From Akkermansiaceae bacterium UBA1506 (GTDB lineage Bacteria > Verrucomicrobiota > Verrucomicrobiia > Verrucomicrobiales > DEV007): DNA of 32,577 nt. This document shows, one piece after another, positions 15,477 through 23,840 of the stretch. Both the position numbers and the translations under genes were made by a program. Location: the NCBI GenBank assembly GCA_002323995.1, contig DCQY01000030.1:1-32577 (forward strand). Reading direction: 5' to 3'. Within the stretch, counting starts at the first letter, position 1. Each line of letters starts with the position of its first letter. The notes under the pieces are model-generated. The model did not search any database. It was given only the letters and a program-made list of their open reading frames with translations, and was not told the DNA's origin.

Positions 15477-16370
15477 ATGGTCCGTATCGCAATAATCTGT
15501 TTTCTGGCGGCGTTTGCCTGCGCAACAGTATCTGCTGGTCAGCTTCGGGTGATGACCTACAATATTTGGGTAGGGTTTAACAATAAACAGAATCTGACAG
15601 ATACCGCTAAGTGGATCTCAGAACAGAACGTGGATGTTTTGGCCTTGCAGGAATTGAGAGGCATTTCGCTTGAGAAATTGAGGTCAGCCGCCAAAACCTG
15701 GGGCCACCCCTATGCAGTTATTTACAACCGAAAGGGTGGCTATCCTCAAGGGCTCACTTCGAAGACTCCGATCGAGAATGTCGTTCAATTTGAGCCTGAT
15801 GACCCTCGCAATCTTCGCGGCACTCTCCACGCACAAACATCAGGCATTCATTTCTTCGTTGTTCACTTCGACCCTCACAACTACCTAAAACGTCAAATTG
15901 AAGCTGACACAGTTGCCTCCAGAGTGCGGCCACTTATCAACGCTGACGAGACTGTAATTGTCCTTGGCGACTTCAACGCGCACGCCCCAGCAGATTTAGA
16001 TCAACTCCTCAAGCAAGCGCCCCTGCTAGAAAAGTGGAAAAGAAAAGAAACCGAGAAGCGGGGCTTCCGCATCTTTGAGGAATCAGGGATCCCTGATACA
16101 TCCGTCCTCGCCAACCTGCTTGGCACCGGGCTCACAGATCCCGCCGAAATGCCCATGGGGACTTTCCCAACCAGAATACTGGCTCCAAGTGAACCGCTAC
16201 CAGTTCATGCCCAAAAACTCGAACGAATCGACTTCGTTCTTTCTCATCTTGGAGAGCCATGGACAGCCGCAGCTATAAACTTCCCAAGAGATTCTATTCT
16301 CGACACGTTGTCCGATCACTACCCGGTGATAATGGAGCTACAAGGTAAGAGCGATAATCCAAGCGACTAA
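15477..16370 (+). CDS. Secreted endonuclease/exonuclease/phosphatase (EEP) family hydrolase
   Basis: A 297-residue protein from the ATG at 15477; an in-frame TTG at 15471 is less likely. A signal peptide ends near residue 20 (ATVSA before GQLRV). EEP motifs in order: Asn29 in TYNIW, Glu59 in ALQEL, His130 in VVHFDPHN, Asp165 and Asn167 in LGDFNAHA, Asp252 in ERIDFVLSH, and the terminal Asp280-His281 in SDHYPVIMEL. These form the metal site of DNase I-like enzymes, so it is probably an active periplasmic or secreted phosphodiesterase or phosphatase; the substrate (nucleic acid, lipid head group or inositol phosphate) cannot be told. Its stop overlaps the ssb stop by four bases in convergent orientation. 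Confidence 0.88.
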   Translation: MVRIAIICFLAAFACATVSAGQLRVMTYNIWVGFNNKQNLTDTAKWISEQNVDVLALQELRGISLEKLRSAAKTWGHPYAVIYNRKGGYPQGLTSKTPIENVVQFEPDDPRNLRGTLHAQTSGIHFFVVHFDPHNYLKRQIEADTVASRVRPLINADETVIVLGDFNAHAPADLDQLLKQAPLLEKWKRKETEKRGFRIFEESGIPDTSVLANLLGTGLTDPAEMPMGTFPTRILAPSEPLPVHAQKLERIDFVLSHLGEPWTAAAINFPRDSILDTLSDHYPVIMELQGKSDNPSD

Positions 16371-16855
16371 AACGGAATGTCATCATCGTCGTCAGAAGGC
16401 GGGATGGGGTCGTAGTTCTGCTGTGTGGGTGCCTGTTGCTGAGACTGCTGAGACTGCTGTTGAGGAGCCCCCTGCTGGGAGCTTTGCTGGCCTTGGCCAC
16501 CGCCACGCTGACCGCCTTCATCGCGACCGCCGAGGAATTGAAAATTGTCACCAATCACCTTGAGGCGCGAACGCTGCTGGCCTGTGTTTTTGTCCTCCCA
16601 CTGATCCAACTGAAGTCGGCCTTCAACGTAAAGAGGACGACCTTTCTTCATGTATTCACCGATAACTTCCGCCTGGCGGCCCCAGAAGGTGATGTCGACA
16701 AAGGTCGTTTCCTCCCGTCGATCACCGTCGTCGGTCGAATAGTTGCGATTAATTGCTAGGCCAATGTCAGTCACGGCAGTCCCCTTCGGAGTATAACGCA
16801 CCTCGGGATCGCGGGTGATATTTCCCATCAATTGAACTTTGTTAAGATTTGGCAT
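16367..16855 (-). CDS. ssb: Single-stranded DNA-binding protein
   Basis: A 162-residue protein: N-terminal OB fold (1-109) with LNKVQLMGNITRDPEVRYTP, the FVDITFWGRQAE strand and QWEDKNTGQQRSRLKVI; a Gln/Gly/Ser-rich flexible linker (110-150); and the acidic tip DDDDDIPF used to recruit repair and replication proteins. Length and tip are typical of bacterial SSB. It coats single-stranded DNA during replication, recombination and repair. It has its own unit, with only 43 bases to the upstream MFS gene stop and a perfect 10-base palindrome ACCTATAGGT at 16863-16872 just before the start. Confidence 0.96.
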   Translation of the reverse strand: MPNLNKVQLMGNITRDPEVRYTPKGTAVTDIGLAINRNYSTDDGDRREETTFVDITFWGRQAEVIGEYMKKGRPLYVEGRLQLDQWEDKNTGQQRSRLKVIGDNFQFLGGRDEGGQRGGGQGQQSSQQGAPQQQSQQSQQQAPTQQNYDPIPPSDDDDDIPF

Positions 16856-16898
16856 AACGAAAACCTATAGGTAACCGGGGTCAAAGATCCAGCGTTTT

Positions 16899-18146
16899 TC
16901 AAGCCTGTAGCGTAGTTTCGCCTTCTTCAGATCCCCCTTGCCCTCCAATGCTTAGATTTTTGACAATCACCAGAGCCACGATGACCAGAGTAGCACTGAA
17001 GGCGGCCAATACAGGAATGCTGGCCCATTGCACAATAAAGAACCCGAAAAAAGGTGTGAGCAAAGTTCGCACTCCAGCAAGGAACGTGTGCACCGACATG
17101 TAGTCCGCCACGCGTTCAGGCTTGGCCAACTTAGTCACAAAAAGATTGAAGAAAATCTCTCCTCCTCCACGGCCAAGTCCAAAGAAGGCACTACCGATTA
17201 AGATGAGGCTCTTTTCCGGGAAGATATAGTAGAGGAGGATGCTGATCAGGAACACGACGTTCACCGCAATACGCAGCTTAAGAAAGTTGATTCGATCGAA
17301 CAACCACCCCCAGAAGAAAGTAGATCCTAACCTGACCACCGAAGGTATTACTCCGGTGATAAGACTAACAGTCTTTACATCAAACTGCAGCCCATGCTCA
17401 GGATTCACCAGATAATCGACACGGAGGGCCATCGCCGATAAGACTCCTATTCCAAGAATCATGGATGAGACCAGCAGCCAGAAGAAGACTCGGTCGTCCC
17501 ACGCCATTCTCAAAGCTGGGAAGAATCCATGTCCTTTCTTTGGTTCCGATCGCAATGGATCAGAGGGAATCAGCCACTGGCAGACAGCTGTCAGCATCGC
17601 GGCAATGACGAAAGCCCAAAGCAAAACCTGATAGTTCCCAAGGTTTCGATCAAGGTAGGCTCCAAATCCCCAACTCGCGATCATGGTCGTCGCCGCACGA
17701 ATGAAGATAGAAATTGAGAATAAACGCCCTCGACGCCTTTCTGGATAATTCCTTCTCAAGTAGTGAGTTTGAAGAGGCATTCCCATGGTGATAACCCCAA
17801 CCCCCAGCGTCATTCCGATTAGGAAAAGTCGTTCATCGGCATATCCAATCGCCGCCACCGCAAAACCCGCAGCACTGATGAGACTGAACAGCGCTGAAGC
17901 TTGGCTCGCGGTGAGCCGAGTTCGCGCCACCATTGGCACTGCAACCAAACTACCTAATAAACCAATCGCCGGAGACGCCAGAAGAATAGACTTAACGACA
18001 GGGCCCGATTCAAAAACTGTCACCGCGATAAAGACGGCAAAGGTCGCTAGCGCAGTTTCTAGTATGCCTGCACATACAGCTCGGAGGGATTCTGCTACAA
18101 ACGTCCTTTGAACGAGAGGCAACCCTGGGTGTCCATCCGATCTCAC
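16899..18146 (-). CDS. Major facilitator superfamily transporter
   Basis: A 415-residue protein with about 12 membrane segments and a central hydrophilic loop around residues 195-210. The basic loop RRNYPERRRGRLFS after segment 4 and FWGWLFDRINFLKLR in the second half correspond to MFS motif A-like loops. The GTG start overlaps the stop of the upstream GH75-like gene as GTGA (four bases), so translation is probably coupled. The substrate cannot be read from the sequence; the partner gene hints at saccharide or cell-wall-related transport, which is inference only. Confidence 0.85.
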   Translation of the reverse strand: MRSDGHPGLPLVQRTFVAESLRAVCAGILETALATFAVFIAVTVFESGPVVKSILLASPAIGLLGSLVAVPMVARTRLTASQASALFSLISAAGFAVAAIGYADERLFLIGMTLGVGVITMGMPLQTHYLRRNYPERRRGRLFSISIFIRAATTMIASWGFGAYLDRNLGNYQVLLWAFVIAAMLTAVCQWLIPSDPLRSEPKKGHGFFPALRMAWDDRVFFWLLVSSMILGIGVLSAMALRVDYLVNPEHGLQFDVKTVSLITGVIPSVVRLGSTFFWGWLFDRINFLKLRIAVNVVFLISILLYYIFPEKSLILIGSAFFGLGRGGGEIFFNLFVTKLAKPERVADYMSVHTFLAGVRTLLTPFFGFFIVQWASIPVLAAFSATLVIVALVIVKNLSIGGQGGSEEGETTLQA

Positions 18147-19651
18147 GGAGCCTCCACTCCCGCAGCTCCTTCACTCTCTTTAACGCTTGGCCCTCGAGCT
18201 TCTTCCGCTGCCTTCACTTCGTCAGCCTTCTTCTTGGCGATAAGGTCTTCCCATTGGTGTAACTCAAAGCCCTCCCCGATTCCGCCAATCCCATCTAGCA
18301 ACTCACTGCACTTGGTATGCCACAACTTAAGATCCGGCTGTGACTTTTTTGGATCGGCAGATCCAGGGAAAACCAAGTAAGTGATTTTAAGGTCACTGAC
18401 CGGACGATTGTAAGGCGATGCTGATTTATCGAGATGCCGCGCAACCCGCAAAGAGGCTTCACCAAATTTCCAACTTGGACCTGCGTCACCGGCAAGCGCT
18501 GGATAGAGTTGATCGCCATAAATAATCACGGCGTAGTCTCCAATCGCAGGGCCAAATTCATTCTCATCCTGCCGACCGATAAATGACAATGGCAACACAA
18601 TAAACGGATCTGCTTCCGCAATGAGAAAGCTGCGACCCTTCAGGTCATCCACTCCCTTCTTGTAGTGGGCAATTTGTTCACGGAGGTAGCGATTACGCTC
18701 GATGCTTAGCCCTGGTATGGCGAACTCGTCCTGATACTCTTTAAGGGCCCTCTCCCATCGTTCCAGCAAAGGATTGGGAGTCGATGTTAGCTTTGGCCAG
18801 CCATAGCTTGTGAACGGTTGGTAAAAGTCCGACATTGAAATGTAGTCATCCAGTTCCGGCCAGCGATCGCCGTCAGAACCATCTGTCACCACATCCATTT
18901 CCCCTTGAATCAAGAGTACTTTTTTTCCCGTCTCAGGGTGCTTCATCTGCAGCACAGTTTCGAGGTCGTAAAAATTGTGACGCGAAAGCAGCTGATCAAT
19001 GCGCGTCACCTTCTGCTGCACGCGCTCGGCTTTCAGCTCATACAAATAATGATAAAATGGAGACACTTCCGCTCCGTCCACGAGGGTCACGAAGTCATTG
19101 AGCATCGTGGGCAAGCTAGGATTGATGGCAGCTAATTTTTCGGGCGATTTGTTTGGCTTCGGAATCGTGACTTTCACCTTCATCTCAATCTGGTAACTCT
19201 GATTGCGTTCGCGCTCCTCGACAGCTGTGTCGCCCTGCTCGGTAACTAGCTCAGTCGTGACTGGGATTTCGCTCCATAACTCCGCGGTATCGACTTTCTT
19301 CCATGAAACGTAATCGGATGGCATGGGAGGTTTCACTTCCACCTCTATGATTTTCTCGACTACTTTTTCAACCGGCACTTCGACCACTTTTTCGACCACC
19401 CGTTCCACGACCTGCGGTTCTGCTTGAGCGGGAGCTCCGCGCTCACCACCGAGCATTTCGATGGCTCGCCTCTTAAGTTTTCCGCCGGAATTCGTAAGAT
19501 CGATCAATACCAAGCCAATAATCACAATGACACAACCCAGCAACATCATGGCGAAGAAGTGAGTTAAGAATCCACGGCGCTTTCTCGGAGTATTTACACG
19601 AGAAGGAACATCGTCTTCAGGGTTTTTAAAGAAATCGTCTTTTTCGCTCAT
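18143..19651 (-). CDS. Membrane-anchored GH75 (chitosanase)-like protein
   Basis: A 502-residue protein. A cytoplasmic basic N-terminus precedes one membrane segment (about 28-50). Residues about 80-107 are a Val/Glu/Lys repeat of the form VEKVVE. A region of about 110-340 with EMDVVTDGSDGDR (251-263) leads to a C-terminal part (342-412) with DPFIVLPLSF, GDYAVIIYGDQLYPALAGD and GPSWKFGEASLRVARHL. The combination IVLP...GDxGP...GEAS is the pattern of glycoside hydrolase family 75, with Asp389 and Glu398 as likely acidic pair. GH75 enzymes cleave chitosan; the substrate here could be another amino sugar polymer. The domain would face the periplasm. Its stop overlaps the MFS start. Family call is by eye. 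Confidence 0.65.
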   Translation of the reverse strand: MSEKDDFFKNPEDDVPSRVNTPRKRRGFLTHFFAMMLLGCVIVIIGLVLIDLTNSGGKLKRRAIEMLGGERGAPAQAEPQVVERVVEKVVEVPVEKVVEKIIEVEVKPPMPSDYVSWKKVDTAELWSEIPVTTELVTEQGDTAVEERERNQSYQIEMKVKVTIPKPNKSPEKLAAINPSLPTMLNDFVTLVDGAEVSPFYHYLYELKAERVQQKVTRIDQLLSRHNFYDLETVLQMKHPETGKKVLLIQGEMDVVTDGSDGDRWPELDDYISMSDFYQPFTSYGWPKLTSTPNPLLERWERALKEYQDEFAIPGLSIERNRYLREQIAHYKKGVDDLKGRSFLIAEADPFIVLPLSFIGRQDENEFGPAIGDYAVIIYGDQLYPALAGDAGPSWKFGEASLRVARHLDKSASPYNRPVSDLKITYLVFPGSADPKKSQPDLKLWHTKCSELLDGIGGIGEGFELHQWEDLIAKKKADEVKAAEEARGPSVKESEGAAGVEAP

Positions 19652-19765
19652 GTCTGAACTCGCCTCGTCCTTACGGTTTCACGAGAAGCAACGTGGTTGC
19701 CTGAGGTTCAACTTGCCCTAAACTGCCGCTGAAATCAAAGGTAGAGAAGCCAAAACCGACTCGAC

Positions 19766-20125
19766 ATGACTATTAACCAAATCAACGAGCAGGAGTCCTT
19801 TATCACTGCTGATGGCTCAACCATTCGCAGTATACTCGACCGCTCCAACGCTCCTGTCGAAAAACAGAGCCTGGCCGAGGCTGTTCTTCCACCCGGAGGA
19901 GCTACCAAACGCCACTGGCACAATACGAGCGAGGAGTTTTACTTTATTCTTCAGGGCACAGGAACTATGGAAATCGACGGGGTAAAGCAACAGGTTGAGG
20001 TGGGCGACGCCATTCTTATACCCAACGGGCATTGGCACCAGATCATCGCAGACTCTCCCAGCGAATTGCGATTCCTATGCTGCTGTGCCCCGCCTTACTC
20101 CGACGAGGACACATTTTTTGATTAG
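19766..20125 (+). CDS. Small cupin-domain protein
   Basis: A 119-residue single-domain cupin. Motif 1 is HWHNTSEEFYFILQG with metal ligands His50, His52 and Glu57; motif 2 is GDAILIPNGHWHQI with the fourth ligand His91. All ligands are present, so it should bind a divalent metal. The reaction cannot be told; small cupins include isomerases, dioxygenases and sugar-binding proteins. A CCC run (105-107) near the C-terminus is unusual. It is divergent from the GH75-like gene across 114 bases, with a weak promoter candidate TTGCCT, 16 bases, TAAACT upstream. Confidence 0.85.
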   Translation: MTINQINEQESFITADGSTIRSILDRSNAPVEKQSLAEAVLPPGGATKRHWHNTSEEFYFILQGTGTMEIDGVKQQVEVGDAILIPNGHWHQIIADSPSELRFLCCCAPPYSDEDTFFD

Positions 20126-20197
20126 AAATCCTGTGGGGTTGGCCTGGTTCCAGCGGGCCAACTCGGTGGACGTGAACTATTCAGACTATAGCTATCG

Positions 20198-20509
20198 ATG
20201 AACCGACTTCTCCCCCTCAGTTTTCTGGCAGTTCTTACCCTGTCGACTAATGCCTGCACCAACAACAGCATAGAAATGAGTGGCGTTCCCGGATGGATGA
20301 TAAATGGTGCCAAGATTGATTTTGAACCCATTGCATTGGCGCCGGACCCCAGCCTGCTCGACTTCAAGAGTGAGTCCGGCCCGGTGAAGTTTTCCATGCT
20401 CACCAACGTTCGCGATTACACTCCCGCCCCCAAAAAAGAGCGCAAAAAGGCTAAAGAGGTCGAATACGAGCGCGGTCGTGATTATCGCGTCAAACAGCTC
20501 TTTCGCTAA
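20198..20509 (+). CDS. Small hypothetical exported protein, possible lipoprotein
   Basis: A 103-residue protein starting MNRLLPLSFLAVLTLSTNAC. The short basic start, hydrophobic stretch and Cys20 suggest a lipoprotein signal, although STNAC is a poor lipobox, so simple export is also possible. The mature part has no recognised domain and ends with a Lys/Arg/Glu-rich stretch (PKKERKKAKEVEYERGRDYR). It follows the cupin by 72 bases on the same strand. Function unknown; the signal peptide supports it being a real gene. Confidence 0.55.
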   Translation: MNRLLPLSFLAVLTLSTNACTNNSIEMSGVPGWMINGAKIDFEPIALAPDPSLLDFKSESGPVKFSMLTNVRDYTPAPKKERKKAKEVEYERGRDYRVKQLFR

Positions 20510-20806
20510 TCTTCCACCGTTCTGAGCGGCGGAATTTGCGCGCAATCGGCCGGTCGCTCATCAACTCAGCCGCGGTTGATCGCTCGTCGCTAAAACTTCT
20601 GACCCCGCGGGTTGAGATCCGGATCTCGGCAATCAAGCCCAAGCCGAAGAATTAAACCCGTGAGTGGCTTCAAGCACCTGGGGGAACTTGGGGAAGGTAA
20701 CCTTAAAAATTACAAGACCTCGAAAAAACAGACACTGCGTCGATTACAATTCGATTTTCCCGTTGTTTCCCGGAAAGTCAGGCTATCCTGTCCTACCTTT
20801 CTTCCC
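20510..20806. other. 297-base stretch without a recognised gene
   Basis: It lies between the small exported protein and the thioesterase. It holds a perfect 14-base palindrome GAGATCCGGATCTC at 20614-20627 and a 6-bp inverted repeat ATCAAC...GTTGAT upstream of it. An upstream extension of the thioesterase frame runs through it from 20612 but has no family likeness. No RNA gene or clear promoter was identified. Confidence 0.4.
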
Positions 20807-21220
20807 ATGTCAGACTACTCTCAGTTTGAAACACTGATCCCGGTGCGCCCAGACGACATCGACATGAATCAGCACGTACACAATTCGCGTTACTACGACT
20901 ATGTCCTCGCGGCTAGATACGATCAGATGGAACGCTGCTACGGCATGTCGATGAAAGCCTTCGTTGAGCGAGGATTTAGTTGGTTTGTGAGGTCTGCCTA
21001 CATCGAGCACAAGCGACCACTTCATCTCGGTGACGTTGCCGTGGTGAATACCTGTATCGAGGAGATACGATCCCGGGGCGTCAAGGTTTGGTTCAAAATT
21101 CGCAAGCAATCCGACAACAAAATCGCGGCTCAGGGCTGGTTTGACTACGCTATGGTCTCAGCTGCAACAGGAAGGCCCGAGCTCATTCCTGATGATATTG
21201 TCGAGAAGTATTCTATCTAA
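20807..21220 (+). CDS. Acyl-CoA thioesterase, 4HBT/YbgC-type hotdog fold
   Basis: A 137-residue protein from the ATG at 20807. The frame is open upstream to 20612, but the extra 65 residues are Arg/Ser/Lys-rich and unlike the family, while MSDYSQFETLIPVRPDDIDMN gives the normal family length. The active-site motif is DIDMNQHVHNSRYYDY, with the likely catalytic Asp19 and the conserved HxxN-type block; a central helix and RSAYIEHKRPLHLGD follow. It should hydrolyse acyl-CoA or aryl-CoA thioesters; the natural substrate is unknown. The next small gene starts 12 bases downstream, so the two may be cotranscribed. Confidence 0.85.
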   Translation: MSDYSQFETLIPVRPDDIDMNQHVHNSRYYDYVLAARYDQMERCYGMSMKAFVERGFSWFVRSAYIEHKRPLHLGDVAVVNTCIEEIRSRGVKVWFKIRKQSDNKIAAQGWFDYAMVSAATGRPELIPDDIVEKYSI

Positions 21221-21232
21221 CAAATCCCTTAT

Positions 21233-21445
21233 ATGACACAGGAAGAAGCTATCCAAAAAATAGAAGACGCTTGTAAAGTGATCTCCCTTGAAATGATGAA
21301 ACTCACACCAAACGCGCGCTATATAACAGACGAAGAAATAGCCGGTGATATAATGAAGGCTTCCTACCAACTCACCATAGAGCTCGAAGTGATCAAAAAG
21401 AAGCTCATCAAACTCAAGGGACGGGACGACTCGAGCTTGCTGTGA
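21233..21445 (+). CDS. Small hypothetical protein
   Basis: A 70-residue mainly helical, charged protein (MTQEEAIQKIEDACKVISLE at the start; a Lys/Leu-rich helix near the end). No domain is recognised. It begins 12 bases after the thioesterase stop, which supports cotranscription and a real gene. Codon use is more AT-rich (several ATA and AAA) than that of neighbours. It ends 52 bases before the convergent gatB stop. Confidence is limited because of its size. Confidence 0.5.
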   Translation: MTQEEAIQKIEDACKVISLEMMKLTPNARYITDEEIAGDIMKASYQLTIELEVIKKKLIKLKGRDDSSLL

Positions 21446-21497
21446 ATAAAAGCTTGAAACCGACACCAGAACGCGGTGACAGCCCTATAACCAAACT

Positions 21498-22961
21498 TTA
21501 CGGCTGCAACTTCGAGAGAATCATCTCGGTGACCTGCTTAGGGTTGGCCTTACCTCGTGAAAGTTTCATAACTTGGCCGGTGAGAAAGTTAGCGGCCTTA
21601 TCATTTCCCTCAGCCACCTCAGCGGCTGGTCCGGGATTGGCCGAAATGGCTTCGTCAATAAAACCTTCGACCGCTCCGGAATCGGCAGGTTCGAATCCTT
21701 TTTCCTTAATAATGGCGACAGGATCTTTGTCGGGATTATCAAAAAGATAAGCAAAAACTTCCTTAGCCTGACTGTTGGAGATTTGACCAGATTCAATCAA
21801 GCCAACCAGCCTGCCGATCTTGTCCGCCTCAACAGGGCACTCTCCAATCGAAATTTCCCGACCATTCAACTCGGCAAGCAAGTTGTTAATCACCCAGTTG
21901 GCAACTTTCTTCGGAGATGATGCCTCTTGGGTGGCTTTTTCGTAAAAGTCAGCGAGAACTTGCTCCGAAGCGAGAACGGAAGCGTCGTAGTGAGTGATCT
22001 GGTAGTCCTTTTCGAATCGTTCGACTTTCTGGTGAGGAAGCTCAGGTAGGTTTTTCCGAACTTTGGTGAGAATCTCAGAAGTCCTTACAGGGAGTAAGTC
22101 AGGGTCGGGAAAGTAGCGATAGTCATGCGCATCTTCCTTAGTCCGCATGATTTCAGTTTGGCCTAATTCATCGTTCCAACGCCAAGTAGCTTGGATTATC
22201 GTATTTCCAGCTTCAAGTTCCTCGACCTGTCGATCGACTTCATAGTGCAGTGAACGACGCACAGCAGAGACGGAATTAAGGTTCTTCAACTCGATCTTCG
22301 TACCCAGTTCCTCCTCGTCTTTTGGACGAACGGAAATATTCACATCGCACCGCATCTGACCTTTTTCCATATCAGCGTCTGAGACACCACTATAGACAAG
22401 GATCTGGCGAAGAGAATTGAGGTAGGCAACCGCCTCCTCAGCTGAATCAATATCAGGCTCTGATACGATCTCCATCAGCGGCGTCCCGGCGCGGTTGAAA
22501 TCGATCGTAGTGTAGGTCGAATGGTGAGTCGACTTGGCCACATCCTCCTCAAGGTGAATGCGTGTCAATTCGACCACTTTCCCCGGATTCTCAATGTTCT
22601 TCTGATGATCCTTAGGGTAGGCCAATTCGTAGAGTGGAACGCCACCTCCGAGGCAGAGCGGCAGATCAAACTGGGAAATCTGGTAGTTCTTCGGCATGTC
22701 GGGATAGAAATAATTTTTACGATCCCACTTAACGATCTCGGGAGTGCTACAACCAAGCAGTTGACCAGTTAGAACAGTGCTCTCGATCGCACCTCCATTC
22801 AGCACCGGAAGGGCACCCGGTAAACCAAGGCAGGTCGGACAAGTCAAAGTATTGGGAGGTTCACCAAACTTTACAGGGCAGGTGCAGAACATCTTACTCT
22901 CTGTCTTGAGTTGTACGTGGACTTCAAGTCCGATCGTCACGATGTAGTTTGGGTTCCCCAT
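21498..22961 (-). CDS. gatB: Aspartyl/glutamyl-tRNA amidotransferase subunit B
   Basis: A 487-residue GatB, the kinase-like and tRNA-binding subunit of the GatCAB complex that converts Glu-tRNA(Gln) and/or Asp-tRNA(Asn) to the amidated forms. The N-terminal catalytic cradle starts IVTIGLEVHVQLKTESKMFC. The zinc cysteines Cys26, Cys28, Cys41 and Cys44 are present. The signature DRKNYFYPDMPKNYQISQFD follows near residues 80-99. The C-terminal YqeY-like tRNA-binding region covers about 350-487. The length is normal. It begins three bases after the CvpA-like stop, as last gene of the aroC-cvpA-gatB group; gatA and gatC are not in the window. Confidence 0.96.
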   Translation of the reverse strand: MGNPNYIVTIGLEVHVQLKTESKMFCTCPVKFGEPPNTLTCPTCLGLPGALPVLNGGAIESTVLTGQLLGCSTPEIVKWDRKNYFYPDMPKNYQISQFDLPLCLGGGVPLYELAYPKDHQKNIENPGKVVELTRIHLEEDVAKSTHHSTYTTIDFNRAGTPLMEIVSEPDIDSAEEAVAYLNSLRQILVYSGVSDADMEKGQMRCDVNISVRPKDEEELGTKIELKNLNSVSAVRRSLHYEVDRQVEELEAGNTIIQATWRWNDELGQTEIMRTKEDAHDYRYFPDPDLLPVRTSEILTKVRKNLPELPHQKVERFEKDYQITHYDASVLASEQVLADFYEKATQEASSPKKVANWVINNLLAELNGREISIGECPVEADKIGRLVGLIESGQISNSQAKEVFAYLFDNPDKDPVAIIKEKGFEPADSGAVEGFIDEAISANPGPAAEVAEGNDKAANFLTGQVMKLSRGKANPKQVTEMILSKLQP

Positions 22962-22964
22962 ATA

Positions 22965-23840
22965 TTACAAATTCGGTTGTTCGACGCCGATAGACGCTGG
23001 AATCAACGAATCGACAAATCCTTCCAGATATCCGCGCAATTGCAACTCTCTCAACTGCTCACCAACGCCACCTTTGAGCACAGACTGCCTAACCTTTCGA
23101 TGGAAGACGAGACCGAGCCGATCCTGAGTTCTCAGCATTTCCGCCACAGAGGGATCTTGCGAAATGTCCCAGAACCTCCCCGCACGAGCCAGGGCGATGA
23201 TATTTCGATCTTGAATGAAGTAACCGCGAAGACTCGGCGCAGGCGCCACCATCACCAAAGCGGCTGCATTTCTATACTCCCGATTGCTAAACGGATCTAT
23301 CCGATCCAGCAGACCTGCAACAAAGGGAATTGATTCGATCTTGTCACGCCAACCAACAGATCGTGGATACGCTGGAATATTTCCTCCCATTTCCACGACT
23401 TGCTCTCGAGCTAGGGAAGCTGTGTAATTCAACTCTTCAACCGTCGCGGCGATGCGAAATCCGCTAAAGAGAAAAATAGCACCAATCACCACGGAGAACT
23501 GGGACAGACAGCCCCCCATGAAACCTCCCAGCCACCTTCTCTTATTATCGTTGTCTCGCAGCAGTCGGAGTATAAGCAACTTTGCTATGAATCGAGCAAA
23601 GAGCAATACAGGGATAAGCCCTACGCTGAAAAACGTGAGGGTCATTGGCCAGCTTATCCCAATCACTTCGGAATTACCTTTTATCGTAATCAACAAATTG
23701 AGACAAAAAACGCCTATCACCAAAGTTGCGAGCAAGCCCAGTCCTGAGGTCAGGATTGGAACGACCCCTCGGGTTGTAGCGAAGATAAATGATGTCACCG
23801 CGAACAACGCGACCAGAAGGATGGGCAGGTAGTCGGTCAT
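22965..23840 (-). CDS. CvpA-like inner-membrane protein
   Basis: A 291-residue protein with four N-terminal membrane segments (about 5-22, 28-52, 62-85 and 110-130). The order of segments, an early TRG after the first segment and a Gly-rich LGGFMGG before the fourth match the CvpA (colicin V production) family. The C-terminal 160 residues are soluble and hydrophilic, longer than in E. coli CvpA. CvpA proteins are linked to envelope homeostasis, but the mechanism is unclear. The ATG overlaps the aroC stop as ATGA (four bases), and gatB starts three bases after its stop, so all three are coupled. Family call is moderately sure. Confidence 0.65.
   Translation of the reverse strand: MTDYLPILLVALFAVTSFIFATTRGVVPILTSGLGLLATLVIGVFCLNLLITIKGNSEVIGISWPMTLTFFSVGLIPVLLFARFIAKLLILRLLRDNDNKRRWLGGFMGGCLSQFSVVIGAIFLFSGFRIAATVEELNYTASLAREQVVEMGGNIPAYPRSVGWRDKIESIPFVAGLLDRIDPFSNREYRNAAALVMVAPAPSLRGYFIQDRNIIALARAGRFWDISQDPSVAEMLRTQDRLGLVFHRKVRQSVLKGGVGEQLRELQLRGYLEGFVDSLIPASIGVEQPNL

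Noticed and set aside
20612..20806. N-terminal extension of the thioesterase
   Set aside because: The added 65 residues are unlike the hotdog family; the ATG at 20807 gives the normal length.
21688..21698. tRNA T-loop-like string GGTTCGAATCC
   Set aside because: It is within gatB and no acceptor, D or anticodon arms could be found around it.
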